NCBI RefSeq assembly: GCF_034932185.1
Contig: NZ_JAYGHW010000067.1
Coordinates: 1 to 64,000 of the forward strand
From: Spirulina sp034932185
GTDB lineage: Bacteria; Cyanobacteriota; Cyanobacteriia; Cyanobacteriales; Spirulinaceae
Direction of reading: 5' to 3'
Length of the DNA: 64,000 bases
Shown: positions 1-8,630 of the stretch, piece after piece
Numbering within the stretch: the first letter of the stretch is position 1
Layout: the number at the start of each line of letters is the position of its first letter
Made by a program: the position numbers and the translations under genes
Notes under the pieces: model-generated
The model's input: the letters and a program-made list of their open reading frames with translations, nothing else
Told to the model about the DNA's origin: nothing
The model's database searches: none

Positions 1-127
1 AATAAGTAAAAGGAAGCCTTCGGGCAACCTATAGAGGCGTATTTGACTTCGCCTAAGAGTCCGACTTGTCGGAAGTTCTGAAATCCCTCCAGGGAATCCC
101 CGTCTCTTTAGAGCGGGGAGTAGTCAA
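1..127 (+). mobile_element. possible right end of an IS200/IS605-type element
   Basis: A GC hairpin (CCCCG at about 99-103, GCGGGG at 113-118) is followed by GAGTAGTCAA ending at 127. This resembles right ends of cyanobacterial IS200/IS605 elements, where a hairpin precedes a TCAA cleavage site and overlaps the 3' end of tnpB and its omega RNA. No TnpB coding sequence is visible because the window begins here. The match is from memory of such ends, so it is tentative. Confidence 0.35.
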
Positions 128-145
128 ACCGCATTCTACGGCAAC

Positions 146-169
146 AAAAAAAGGGAGGCATTGCCTCCC
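146..169 (-). terminator. rho-independent terminator of the 223-525 gene
   Basis: An 8-bp perfect stem, GGGAGGCA (153-160) and TGCCTCCC (162-169), is followed on the minus strand by seven T (146-152). It lies about 55 nt beyond the stop of the minus-strand gene at 223-525. Confidence 0.75.
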
Positions 170-222
170 ATCGTCGTTAGGGTTAAGGTTGAGGGCTGAG
201 GGTTCAGCCTGATTGGATCTGT

Positions 223-525
223 TTAACGTTTAATGCTTTTCGCCATCTGCCGGAACATATCCATGGCACTATCACCGGCTTTACGGCGGGGTGTGGTCGG
301 CGTTGCCACGGGGGCTTCGGCAGGGGTGGAAGCGGCTGGGGTAGCGGGAGCTTCACCATTTTTTACTTCCATGGAATTTAATTCCTTCACGATTTCAAAG
401 CCACCGCCATTGGCTTTGCTTTTTGGAAATTTGTGCTTAACTTTGTTGGGAGTCCGCATGTAATCGATATCGCCCAAGGTTTTTGCGTCATCGGGTTCGA
501 GGAAAAATGCGCCTTGCTTTGCCAT
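223..525 (-). CDS. conserved cyanobacterial hypothetical protein, 100 aa
   Basis: Function unknown. The N-terminal half (about residues 1-55) is charged and looks conserved: MAKQGAFFLEPDDAKTLGDI, then DYMRTPNKVKHKFPKSK. A proline/alanine/threonine-rich linker follows (about 58-82), then a basic C-terminal helix (MDMFRQMAKSIKR). There is no signal peptide or membrane segment, so it is probably cytoplasmic. ATG start at 525. It is monocistronic with a clear terminator at 146-169. The N-terminus looks like a small cyanobacteria-specific family I have seen but cannot name, and I assign no role. Confidence 0.75.
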   Translation of the reverse strand: MAKQGAFFLEPDDAKTLGDIDYMRTPNKVKHKFPKSKANGGGFEIVKELNSMEVKNGEAPATPAASTPAEAPVATPTTPRRKAGDSAMDMFRQMAKSIKR

Positions 526-681
526 GGTTTTGGTGAGGGAGGTTGAGGATTAATATTAAAATTCATTAAGAACTGATCAGTTAATTTACTCGAACTGCGC
601 CCAATTGTGAAGGAATCTGATATTTTTCGTTACAAAAATTAATGTATAGGGCGATCGCCCCCCATTTCCGTGCCAAGCCGC

Positions 682-1284
682 CTATTCTGCATCATCAGCA
701 ACATTGTCCTGTTCCTCGGCGGCAATCCATTCCCCCAATGGGCGCTCCACCGCATATTTAAATTCAATGGGTAAGAGCATCACCTCAACGCCATCGGTGG
801 CATTTTCCGGATCCGTGAAGGTTCCGTAAACCCAGCGCTCATCTAAGGTGGTATCGCCCAGAAAGAGGGTAAGGGGCTGGGTTTGGCTGTGGCGATAGAT
901 CCGAAGGGTTGCAAAGGGAGCCGCCAAGCCATATTCCGCCAGAGTTGTTTCGACGGCCTTGACGCTGCGGGTGCGGTCATAGCGACCTTCGAGCAGGAGG
1001 TTGGTGAGAAACTGCACTACAGCCCGTTCTGCTGTCACCCGCTGGGGCTGGGTCATTTGCCAGGGGGCTTGCTGATCTTCAGTTTGGCGGATCACGAGCC
1101 GATCCTGGGCGGTTTTGATCTCAAAGCGGCGCAGATCTGCCAATTCCAGATCGGCGAAAATTTGCGATCGCTCCCGTTGTTCTTGGGCTTGTCGCTGGGG
1201 GATCACTCCTTCCACCACGTACACCACACCCCCCAAAATAATAGCTGCGAGTAATAAAAACCAAGTGGTGCGCTGAAGTTGCAT
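682..1284 (-). CDS. DUF4340 domain-containing membrane protein
   Basis: About 200 aa. One N-terminal membrane anchor (TWFLLLAAIILGGVVYVV) is followed by an extracytoplasmic domain with the typical DUF4340 pattern: FADLELADLRRFEIKTAQDR, then a WQMTQPQRVTAERAVVQFLTN-like block and a GLAAPFATLRIY strand. In bacteria DUF4340 proteins often neighbour GldG-type ABC systems; none is adjacent here. The open frame runs to a TTG at 1305, but the ATG at 1284 directly precedes the hydrophobic anchor and is preferred. It lies downstream of pyrB on the same strand (about 70 nt gap) and may be co-transcribed. Biochemical role unknown. Confidence 0.75.
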   Translation of the reverse strand: MQLQRTTWFLLLAAIILGGVVYVVEGVIPQRQAQEQRERSQIFADLELADLRRFEIKTAQDRLVIRQTEDQQAPWQMTQPQRVTAERAVVQFLTNLLLEGRYDRTRSVKAVETTLAEYGLAAPFATLRIYRHSQTQPLTLFLGDTTLDERWVYGTFTDPENATDGVEVMLLPIEFKYAVERPLGEWIAAEEQDNVADDAE

Positions 1285-1354
1285 GGCGTTGCCGCTGTGA
1301 AACAAATAAACGAGTATTGACCCGATTCTAGGGGAGAATCACCCTGAAAAACTG

Positions 1355-2335
1355 TTAAACAGGTTGCTCTCCACCCAAAAAGTAGAGGAGGGCCATACGC
1401 ACCGCTACGCCGCTGGTGACTTGCTGGGGAATTAAACTCAATCGGGGATCGTCCATGAGGTCGGAACTCAGTTCCACCCCACGATTCACCGGGCCGGGAT
1501 GCAAAACCTTAACGGTGGGGCCACAAACCTGGAGGCGATCGCGGGTGATCCCATAGCGTTGATGGTATTCCCGCAGGCTGGGCAGGAGGTTATCACTCAT
1601 CCGTTCCTTTTGGAGCCGCAGCGTCATTACAAAATCTGCCCCCTCAAGGGCGGGCCCTAGATCCCAATGGAGATGGACGGGGGCCAGTTGGGCGAATTGG
1701 GGGGGTAACAATGTGGGGGGGCCGACTAAATGGAGATCCGCTCCGGCGGCAGTGAGGCTCCACAGATTAGACCGGGCAACGCGGGAATGGAGAATATCCC
1801 CCACAATCACAATTTTTTTCCCCGCCAACAGTTCTAACCGGGGATTTTGGGGATCAATACTGGTGCAGAGGGTGAAGAGATCCAGTAAGCCCTGAGTCGG
1901 GTGTTCGTGCTGACCATCGCCCGCATTGAGGACGCGCACACCACTGCTAAGGCGATCCATTTCAGCGGCGATCGCCCCCGGTACGCCCGCCTGTTGATGG
2001 CGAATCACCAAAATATTTGCCCCCATCGCCCAATAGGTTTTGGCGGTATCGAGGATCGTTTCTCCTTTCGTGAGGGAGGAGCTACCGGGAGCAAAGTTGA
2101 GGCTATCGGCGGAAAGGCGTTTCGCGGCCAGTTCAAAACTACTGCGGGTGCGGGTGGATGCTTCAAAAAAGAGATTGGCCACCACCTGCCCCTGAAGGGC
2201 GGGGACTTTTTTCGTCCGTCCGGCCAGAACAGCTTGGAAGCTGACGGCGGTTGTGAGTACCGCATCATATTCAAGGGGGGTAAAGTCCGCCAAGGCCAGG
2301 AGATGGCGGCGGGTCCAAACCGAGGTCGCAGGCAT
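1355..2335 (-). CDS. pyrB: aspartate carbamoyltransferase catalytic subunit
   Basis: Catalyses carbamoyl phosphate + L-aspartate to N-carbamoyl-L-aspartate, the committed step of pyrimidine synthesis, in the cytoplasm. The carbamoyl-phosphate loop STRTRSSFE starts at about residue 60, followed by the SSLTKGETILDT loop that contributes to the neighbouring active site in the trimer, HPTQGLLD, and the C-terminal LHPGPVNRGVE aspartate-binding loop. About 326 aa, normal length. The frame extends to a TTG at 2356, but the ATG at 2335 gives the usual compact N-terminus and is chosen. No pyrI partner is seen, as expected for cyanobacteria. Confidence 0.95.
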   Translation of the reverse strand: MPATSVWTRRHLLALADFTPLEYDAVLTTAVSFQAVLAGRTKKVPALQGQVVANLFFEASTRTRSSFELAAKRLSADSLNFAPGSSSLTKGETILDTAKTYWAMGANILVIRHQQAGVPGAIAAEMDRLSSGVRVLNAGDGQHEHPTQGLLDLFTLCTSIDPQNPRLELLAGKKIVIVGDILHSRVARSNLWSLTAAGADLHLVGPPTLLPPQFAQLAPVHLHWDLGPALEGADFVMTLRLQKERMSDNLLPSLREYHQRYGITRDRLQVCGPTVKVLHPGPVNRGVELSSDLMDDPRLSLIPQQVTSGVAVRMALLYFLGGEQPV

Positions 2336-2485
2336 GATCACCAACAAAAGGAGCAAGGCTACCCTACACTATTTTTTGCCCCTTCCCTTGGGAATTAATC
2401 CGGATCTCCCCTGCCTCAGACCTGAATAGATCAGCATCTACCCCGGAAAGTATGGACTTTTCGGTTGTCATTCTTGAGGTGCGCC

Positions 2486-2956
2486 ATGTCTGCTAAAGTT
2501 CCTAGATTTTTCGCCTTGACCTTGGCCTTGTCCCTTTTCGGGTTAACCGCTTGCCAACAGCCCCCCCAATTAGAAACCCAGGCTCCCGCTCCGGTAATGC
2601 CGACAACCACAATGGCCACCCTGGAGGTTTATTTGCCCGATGCCAACTGTGAAACCCTTGTACCAACGCAGGTAGAAGCGGCGCAAACGGATATGGAGGG
2701 GGCGATCGCCATCGTTATCGATCATTTCAATACCGCCGACTATGCGATCGCCGGTTATCGCGTCGCCCTTAATCCCCAAACCCACACCGCCACCATCGAT
2801 CTCCGCACTCCCCCCAACAGCCGCCCGCTGCAAACTTTATCGGCTTGTCAACAGTTCGCCCTCTTTGGCAGTCTCCGCCAAACCCTAACCCATCATGCCA
2901 CTTGGCAGATCCAAACAGTGGAATTTACCCAACAGGGAGAGGCGATCGTTCTTTAA
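2486..2956 (+). CDS. small lipoprotein, GerMN-like
   Basis: A 156-aa secreted lipoprotein. Signal peptide with lipobox LTAC (FALTLALSLFGLTACQQ), so Cys about 21 is the predicted lipidation site. The mature part reads as a GerMN-like fold: LEVYLPDANCETLVPTQV, a central helix, TATIDLRT and a final TLTHHATWQIQTVEF strand. This assignment rests on pattern only. ATG at 2486 with a TGAGGT ribosome site at 2474-2479; an upstream in-frame TTG at 2465 is rejected. A second small lipoprotein gene follows on the same strand. Likely an envelope role; exact function unknown. Confidence 0.7.
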   Translation: MSAKVPRFFALTLALSLFGLTACQQPPQLETQAPAPVMPTTTMATLEVYLPDANCETLVPTQVEAAQTDMEGAIAIVIDHFNTADYAIAGYRVALNPQTHTATIDLRTPPNSRPLQTLSACQQFALFGSLRQTLTHHATWQIQTVEFTQQGEAIVL

Positions 2957-3040
2957 AATAGGCGATAGACTAGGCTTTAAGAATTCGGATCGCGATCCCC
3001 CCGGCTACGCCGCCCCCCTTAACCAGGGGTTAAATTCCGG

Positions 3041-3072
3041 AACCCCCCTTATTAAGGGGGGCAGGGGGGATC
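3041..3072. repeat. dispersed palindromic repeat, CCCCCCTTA-TTAAGGGGGG type
   Basis: The inverted repeat AACCCCCCTTATTAAGGGGG runs on into GCAGGGGGGATC. The same unit occurs in the opposite orientation at about 22231-22262, where it acts as the psbU terminator. Here it lies between two lipoprotein genes and could reduce read-through. Confidence 0.6.
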
Positions 3073-3105
3073 TCTCCGATAGCCATCGCTAAACACAAAC
3101 AAACC

Positions 3106-3582
3106 ATGGTAGAGGCGCGATCGCATCCACATCAGCAAAAACCCTGGGCTTGGGTAAAAACCTTGATCGGGATCGCCCTTTGCCTCCTGCTCACCAGTTG
3201 TAGCGGCGGTCAGCCCTCCATTAGCCTCGCCCCGACCCAGGAAATTATCCGCAAGGCGATCGTCCTCCAAGTGCAACAGAGTCAAACCGCCCTCAGCGCC
3301 CAACTCCAAGCCGCCATCCCTGACCTCACCATTCGCCATATCAAAGTAGACCAATTAGAAAGTCTGTACCTAGCCAAATTGCCGACCTATCACCTCCAGG
3401 GTCATTATGATTTAAGCTTGGAATTGCCCGACCAAACCTTAGATCAAAATCGCAATTCTTTTGATATTTATTTACAGCGTCAACGGGAAGGAAAAACTTG
3501 GCGTTGGCTCAAGCCAGAAATTCTTCCCTCAGAGGAAAAACAAGGCCAGCCTGAGCATTGGCTCACATACCGGGTTTATTAA
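3106..3582 (+). CDS. hypothetical lipoprotein, 158 aa
   Basis: N-terminal hydrophobic signal LIGIALCLLLTSCSGG with a lipobox (LTSC, Cys about residue 32), so it is probably a membrane-anchored lipoprotein. The mature region has an amphipathic helix (IIRKAIVLQVQQSQTALSAQ) and then alternating beta strands ending in WRWLKPE and WLTYRVY. No recognised catalytic motif. ATG at 3106; the pre-signal stretch is unusually long and basic (MVEARSHPHQQKPW), so the true start may be slightly downstream, but no closer ATG exists. Conserved-looking, function unknown. Confidence 0.65.
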   Translation: MVEARSHPHQQKPWAWVKTLIGIALCLLLTSCSGGQPSISLAPTQEIIRKAIVLQVQQSQTALSAQLQAAIPDLTIRHIKVDQLESLYLAKLPTYHLQGHYDLSLELPDQTLDQNRNSFDIYLQRQREGKTWRWLKPEILPSEEKQGQPEHWLTYRVY

Positions 3583-3805
3583 CGGCTGGCGCTAACCCCT
3601 TAAACCTCGCTGATTGGCTGAGGCAGAAGCACCCTCTCTTTTAGTACTCAAAATTGAGTCAATTTTCTGTAAAAAATCCAGATGTGCAGATTGTTTATCC
3701 TTCCTAATCGGTCTAAGATAAATGGCGTAAAGTTACAGTGGTTGGGCAGGTCAACGTTGACTGTCAGCCGTAATTGATACACCATTCAGGGTTTTTTTGT
3801 GCATC

Positions 3806-4960
3806 ATGACTTATCAACCCCAGCCCCGTTCCAGTCGTGGGGCAAGGCGAAATTTCGTCTCCCCTCAGTCTGGCAAACCGCCGCGTTCCCGTCCCACGGC
3901 TGCTGAAATTCGTGCTTCCATTGCCTCAAATTCTGCTGTCGTTGTTACCCAGAGGCCCCAAAACCCGGAACCTCTGGAGCAGAAACAGCCCTCACAATGG
4001 CCTTGGCCCCTCACACTGTTGGCGATGATTGCCGGTGGTGTGGGCGTGGGGTTGTTTGTGGGTATTCTCATGATCAGTTCTGCCAAACCAGAATCAACTG
4101 CGGTGAAGCTGGAAACCCAAACTGCCCAGATGGGTTTTACCGTTGATTCCCTCAAAATGGCGGTTAACTTCCCGATTAAAGCCCCGATTGAACCGCTGCA
4201 AACGCAGATTAATGGGGCGATCGCCACCTATCCCCAAGGCCGGGTGGGGGTGTTTATCCTCGATTTAGACAAAGGCAATTATGTCAATGTCCGGGGGGAA
4301 GAATCCTTTATCGCCGCCAGTACGATTAAGCTGCCCATCCTGGCCATGTTTTACCAACAGGTGGATCAAGGGCGCGTTGATCTCGATGAATTGTTGACGA
4401 TGACCGCCGAGCTAAGGGCCCCGGAAGCGGGCAATATGCAGTTTAGCCCGGTGGGAACCCAATTTTCCGCCCTGGAAACGGCGACCCGGATGATCACCAT
4501 CAGTGATAATACGGGGACAAATATGATTATTGAGCGGTTGGGGGGGAAAGCCGCCATCAACAGTCAATTTCAGCGCCTTGGCTTAACCCATACCACAGTG
4601 AATAACTGGCTCCCGGATATCCCCGGCACAAACACCACCAGCCCCGTCGATCTCACCAATATCTTGATTGGGGTGGAGCAGGGTCAGTTTATTTCGATGC
4701 GATCGCGCGATCGCATTCTCCGCACCCTCACTGAGGTGAATAACCGCCAACTCCTGCCCCAAGGCTTAGGGACTGGGGCCGTCATTGCCCATAAAACCGG
4801 AACCCTGGGTAAAGTCCTCGCCGATGTGGGTCTCGTGGATACCCCCAAAGGAGCAAGGTATATCATCGCCGTTATTGTCGAGCGTCCCCAGAACGATCCC
4901 AAAGCCCAAGCCTTAATTCACCAAATTTCCCGCCTTGCCTATGATTATTTCAACCGTTAA
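3806..4960 (+). CDS. class A beta-lactamase-fold serine hydrolase, membrane anchored
   Basis: 384 aa. A basic, proline-rich cytoplasmic tail, one membrane segment (WPWPLTLLAMIAGGVGVGLF, about residues 67-90), then a periplasmic serine beta-lactamase/transpeptidase-fold domain. Motifs visible: STIK with nucleophile Ser172 and Lys175, SDN at 233-235, and KTG at 330-332. A linker precedes the domain. The family is common in cyanobacteria as beta-lactamase class A-like proteins; it may act on peptidoglycan or on beta-lactams, and the sequence does not settle which. ATG at 3806 is preferred over an in-frame TTG at 3797. It appears monocistronic. Confidence 0.85.
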   Translation: MTYQPQPRSSRGARRNFVSPQSGKPPRSRPTAAEIRASIASNSAVVVTQRPQNPEPLEQKQPSQWPWPLTLLAMIAGGVGVGLFVGILMISSAKPESTAVKLETQTAQMGFTVDSLKMAVNFPIKAPIEPLQTQINGAIATYPQGRVGVFILDLDKGNYVNVRGEESFIAASTIKLPILAMFYQQVDQGRVDLDELLTMTAELRAPEAGNMQFSPVGTQFSALETATRMITISDNTGTNMIIERLGGKAAINSQFQRLGLTHTTVNNWLPDIPGTNTTSPVDLTNILIGVEQGQFISMRSRDRILRTLTEVNNRQLLPQGLGTGAVIAHKTGTLGKVLADVGLVDTPKGARYIIAVIVERPQNDPKAQALIHQISRLAYDYFNR

Positions 4961-5003
4961 TCCTTTGGATGAAGGAGAGAGAAAAGAGAAGGGAGCAAGG
5001 TTG

Positions 5004-5050
5004 ATGTAGGGGCGAAAAATTTGGGGGCGAAAAATTTTTCGCCCCTACAT
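5004..5050. repeat. GGGGCGAAAAA palindrome family, copy with partial duplication
   Basis: ATGTAGGGGCGAAAAATT is followed by a second GGGGGCGAAAAATTTTTCGC arm and CCCCTACAT, an inverted repeat with a duplicated left arm. It lies between the beta-lactamase-like gene and cysC and belongs to the dispersed family described in the findings. Confidence 0.7.
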
Positions 5051-5156
5051 ATCTACTCCCCACTCCCCGCTTCCCCAATAATTTCCCCCTTCTTCCGGAT
5101 TAGGCCAAGCAATCCGATAAGATATAGGGTGCGAATTTAAGAGGTTAAGGATTTTC

Positions 5157-5693
5157 ATGGCGCAACGCGGAGTTACCGTTTGGTTTACGGGCCTGAGTGG
5201 TGCAGGCAAAACGACGATCAGCCAGGCTGTGGCAGAACGACTACAAGCCCAAGGCTATCAACTCGAAGTCCTCGATGGGGATATTGTCCGCACCAACCTC
5301 ACCAAGGGGTTAGGCTTCAGCAAAGAAGACCGGGACGAAAATATTCGTCGCATTGGCTTTGTCTCCCACCTCTTAACCCGCAATGGCGTGATTGTGATTG
5401 TCTCCGCCATTTCCCCCTACCGAGAGGCAAGGGAAACGGTGCGGGAGCGGATTGGGGATTTTGTCGAGGTGTTTGTTAATGCGCCTTTAGATGTGTGTGA
5501 ATCGCGGGATGTTAAAGGGTTATACAAAAAGGCCCGGGCCGGCGAAATCAAGCAATTCACCGGCATTGATGACCCCTACGAAGCCCCCCTTAACCCGGAA
5601 ATTGAATGCCGCACCGATCTCGAAGATCTCGAAGCAAGCATCCATAAGGTGATGACCAAACTCCAAGAGCTAGGCTATCTCCCCACCCACTAA
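5157..5693 (+). CDS. cysC: adenylylsulfate kinase (APS kinase)
   Basis: Phosphorylates adenosine 5'-phosphosulfate to PAPS with ATP, in sulfate assimilation and sulfonation. 178 aa, the usual size of a stand-alone CysC. P-loop GLSGAGKTT at residues 12-20, LDGDIVR with the APS-binding region, FSKEDRDENIRRIGFV, the SAISPYREARE motif, VFVNAPLDVCESRDVKGLYKKAR and FTGIDDPYEAP. Start ATG at 5157, with an AAGAGG-like ribosome site upstream. No sulfate-pathway neighbours; the gene stands alone between two repeat elements. Confidence 0.95.
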   Translation: MAQRGVTVWFTGLSGAGKTTISQAVAERLQAQGYQLEVLDGDIVRTNLTKGLGFSKEDRDENIRRIGFVSHLLTRNGVIVIVSAISPYREARETVRERIGDFVEVFVNAPLDVCESRDVKGLYKKARAGEIKQFTGIDDPYEAPLNPEIECRTDLEDLEASIHKVMTKLQELGYLPTH

Positions 5694-5718
5694 CGGATTC
5701 TCTACAAACGAACCGAAG

Positions 5719-5806
5719 AGGGCGCAAGCATTGCGCCCCTACTTTATCGATGGGCGTGGGGGCGTTGGCGTAAGCTTGCCGGAGGCACAAAGATTTTTCG
5801 CCCCGA
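5719..5806. repeat. compound palindromic repeat (hairpin plus GCGTTGGCGTAAGC module)
   Basis: A small hairpin, GGGCGCAA-gca-TTGCGCCC (about 5720-5738), is followed at 5750-5804 by the long form of the dispersed repeat: GGGGGCGTTGGCGTAAGC, TTGCCGGAGGCAC, then AAAGATTTTTCGCCCC. It fills the gap between the convergent ends of cysC and the transglutaminase gene, where it could act as a bidirectional stop. Confidence 0.7.
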
Positions 5807-5816
5807 TATCAACGGA

Positions 5817-7493
5817 TTAAGCGGATTTGCTCTCAGGCTGTGGGGGCTGTAATTCTGCCAAAATACGGAAGCGCACATGGTTAATGGCCAGATCGCCAAT
5901 GGATAATTGTTCTTTGGTGACTAACACATTGTTAATGTAGAGCTTTTCAAAGGGAATACCCTTGGCCATCTCCGCATGATACCAAGCCAAGCCCATAAAG
6001 AACCGGGTGGGATAGGGGCCGCCTTCGGTGACATCATCGGGGTTGGATTCCATCGGGAGCCAACCATAGCCGGGGAGATAGAATTCCATCCACACATGGT
6101 TAAAATCTGGTTCGAGGAGGTGGCCCCGCTCCCGCGCATGGGGGGGACATTTATAGCGGCCTACAGTACGGCAGGCGATGCCATTTAAACGGGCGAGGGC
6201 GAGTAAAACCCCTAGATATTCCCCACAGGAACCTACGCCCCGCGCTAGGGCCACGTCGGGGGTGTCAATGTGGGGCTTGATGCCGTAGGAGAGGTGATCG
6301 TAGACGTAGTTGCGGATGCTGTACATTTTTCGCAACAGGTTCGTTTCCCGGCCGGCGGCATCTTGGGCAGCCCGTTGGATGATTTCTTGATCCATGGCTA
6401 GGTTGTCGTTATCGACAAGGTAGCGATCGCCAAATTCCGGCGGCAATTCCGGCACTTTTTCCCCATCTTGGGGGCCAAATTGGTATTTAATCCCCCACAC
6501 CTCTAGGGTGGCCTTCCAGCCGAAAATATACCGATCCTTTGATTTAAGCTGATCAAACTTAAACACCGCAACCCTTTCCCCTTCTACCTCCCGCTCTTCA
6601 AAGGGGAGGCCGATCGCCTCAATATTGCGAATCTTTTGGCGCGGGGTCTCAGCGGGCAACGCCATGCGCCATTCCAAATCATGGACATCGACGGTATCGA
6701 GGGGGGAAAGCTCTTCCACATAGCTCATTTCCACCAGATAGCCGTTGGAGAGGGCGTATTTTTGATCGGGGTAGTAGGCGCAGTAGAGGGGGTGAATGAA
6801 CGTGCGATCGCGGTATTGCAGTTCGTAGTTGGGGTTGGCGTTGGGGTTATCCCGTAGATAGGGTTCATTTTGGGCATAGGCCACAAACAGGGTATCCCCC
6901 TCAAAGGCGAGGCCCGTGGGGGATTCAAAGGGGGTGAGGACGTTAAACAGCATTTCCCCTGTGGCCCGATCCAAGCAATACACACTCTGCTCAATATCAT
7001 CGGTGAGCCAGAGTTCCTCACCCCGAATGGTGATATTTTCCACACCAATGCCGGGGGCATAGAAGCGGGTAATTTCTCGGCGGGTTTCGCGGCTGAAGAT
7101 GAGGATATGGCCGGTGCGCTGACAGGTGACGTAGATCGTGCCGCCAGCAACGGCAACGCCATTGAGGGGGTAGTAGAGGCTGAAAAACCGATGGGGACGG
7201 AGGTGATCAGTTTCCTCTAGGGAACAAAAATAAAGATCTTCGCCTCTGGTGAACCATAGGGTATCTTGGGCGATCGCCAACCCCGTTGCCCCCACAAAAT
7301 CCTGCCAAGTGTGGGGGTTAAGGATGCGGGTGTTGTGGGTTTCCGGGTCTATGGCCGAGAGATAGCCGGTGGTGGCATCGAGGGCATAGAGCATCCCTTG
7401 ATAAAAGGTAATGCCGTGGATCGCTGCCGCAGCATAGGGGTAGATGGTGCGGATCGGGGGGGCAGGTTGGGCCCAGGAGGAATCTGGAATCAT
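5817..7493 (-). CDS. beta-propeller plus transglutaminase-like domain protein
   Basis: 558 aa. The N-terminal part (about 1-300) has repeating strands of NHL/SMP-30-like propeller type (GITFYQGMLYALDATTGYL, GLAIAQDTLWFTRGEDLY, GVAVAGGTIYVT, GLAFEGDTLFVAY). The C-terminal part (about 370-530) is a transglutaminase-like cysteine hydrolase core: GVGSCGEY with Cys423, NHVWMEFYLPGYGW with His466, then PMESNPDD, where the third catalytic residue is either the Glu or a nearby Asp. No signal peptide precedes MIPDSSWAQPAPP; an in-frame stop lies about 11 codons upstream, so the ATG at 7493 is kept. Substrate unknown. The gene is monocistronic. Confidence 0.8.
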   Translation of the reverse strand: MIPDSSWAQPAPPIRTIYPYAAAAIHGITFYQGMLYALDATTGYLSAIDPETHNTRILNPHTWQDFVGATGLAIAQDTLWFTRGEDLYFCSLEETDHLRPHRFFSLYYPLNGVAVAGGTIYVTCQRTGHILIFSRETRREITRFYAPGIGVENITIRGEELWLTDDIEQSVYCLDRATGEMLFNVLTPFESPTGLAFEGDTLFVAYAQNEPYLRDNPNANPNYELQYRDRTFIHPLYCAYYPDQKYALSNGYLVEMSYVEELSPLDTVDVHDLEWRMALPAETPRQKIRNIEAIGLPFEEREVEGERVAVFKFDQLKSKDRYIFGWKATLEVWGIKYQFGPQDGEKVPELPPEFGDRYLVDNDNLAMDQEIIQRAAQDAAGRETNLLRKMYSIRNYVYDHLSYGIKPHIDTPDVALARGVGSCGEYLGVLLALARLNGIACRTVGRYKCPPHARERGHLLEPDFNHVWMEFYLPGYGWLPMESNPDDVTEGGPYPTRFFMGLAWYHAEMAKGIPFEKLYINNVLVTKEQLSIGDLAINHVRFRILAELQPPQPESKSA

Positions 7494-7727
7494 GCTCAGT
7501 TGGCGTGAGGAAACGGAAACGGGCCGCTATGGGTTTAGTGGCTACAACCCCCAAACTTAGCAGAAACATCGCCCTGTCTACTGCTTAAACTGAACTTTCC
7601 GTGGACGTTAGCCTCTGGATTTAGTTACAACAGAAGTATTTCAGGGTGCAGGTGACTCAAAATTCTGAGCATTGCTTGATTAGATCATATGTTTTACTTA
7701 AACCTTTCACTGTTGAGGGATTTGGTT

Positions 7728-8609
7728 ATGGATTTTCGACTTTCCTCCCGTCGCCTGCGGTGGGTTACATTGGTGGCAGCGGCTACCATCATGACATCGC
7801 TAACCCCTGGGATATTTACCAGCGGAGGGGCGATCGCCCAGAATTTACCCAGCCTCGACCAATGGCAATCTGCCGGGTTTAAGCCCAATGTCGATACCAC
7901 GCCGAATCGCAGCGATGTGGGGGGAACCCGTGGCCCTGAGAATGCGCCCATGGAAGGGTTATCTTTAATGGCCCTTGTGCCAAAATACAATCAGTTTGGC
8001 GTGACCATTGCGGGCAATCCGCAGATTTTGGTCTATCTGCCCACGGCAAAAACCGATCGCATTGTCCGTCTGGAGTTGGAAGAAGTGACCCCCGGCCGTC
8101 TGGGGAGTGGCCCCACCCGTAAGTTTGTCTATGCTCAGGAGTGGGAAGTGGGGCAAAACGGCGGCATAATGAATTTGAGTCTGCCCCCGTCGATTCCCCA
8201 CAATAACCATCCCCAAGCCCAGCGATCGCTGATGCAAACGAATCAGGATTATCGCTGGGTGGTGTTGGTTTATGACAATACCGATGCCATTACGGGGCAG
8301 GTGGAGGGCTATATTCGCCAAATTGATCCGGGGCAGGTCAATTGGCAAAATGTTGAACCGACGGCGGGGCCGATTCCCAATTATTTGGCCAGCTTGACCC
8401 CTCACCGCAAGGGAACGGTGTTGTTCCAAAATTTTGTTTGGTATGATGCGATCGCTGCCTTAGCCCAAGCCTACCAAGATGATCCCATGGCCACCGCTGC
8501 GGATTGGCAACAGGTGTTGGAGTTGGCGGGGTTCAGTCCGGCAGAAATTGCCACGGTGTTAACCCAAATGGCCCAATCGCGCCAATTCATCGAGGGGGAA
8601 TTGCTCTAA
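7728..8609 (+). CDS. secreted DUF928 domain-containing protein
   Basis: About 293 aa. Signal peptide (RWVTLVAAATIMTSLTPGIF, cleavage near AIAQ), then the cyanobacterial DUF928 pattern: GGTRGP, LMALVPKYNQFGVTIAGNPQ, ILVYLPTAK, a beta-sandwich core, YRWVVLVYDN, and the C-terminal helical region YDAIAALAQAYQDDP with WQQVLELAG. The ATG at 7728 (MDFRLSS) has GAGG 8 nt upstream; a more upstream ATG at 7689 lacks a ribosome site and is rejected. DUF928 proteins are exported and of unknown function; in other cyanobacteria they often sit near CHAT or adenylate-cyclase proteins, which is not the case here. Confidence 0.85.
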   Translation: MDFRLSSRRLRWVTLVAAATIMTSLTPGIFTSGGAIAQNLPSLDQWQSAGFKPNVDTTPNRSDVGGTRGPENAPMEGLSLMALVPKYNQFGVTIAGNPQILVYLPTAKTDRIVRLELEEVTPGRLGSGPTRKFVYAQEWEVGQNGGIMNLSLPPSIPHNNHPQAQRSLMQTNQDYRWVVLVYDNTDAITGQVEGYIRQIDPGQVNWQNVEPTAGPIPNYLASLTPHRKGTVLFQNFVWYDAIAALAQAYQDDPMATAADWQQVLELAGFSPAEIATVLTQMAQSRQFIEGELL

Positions 8610-8630
8610 TCCCCTAAAACCAGAGGGGCG

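Noticed and set aside
233..463. Plus-strand frame opposite the 223-525 gene
   Set aside because: It overlaps the minus-strand gene, which has a better start and a terminator, and the translation has no family features.
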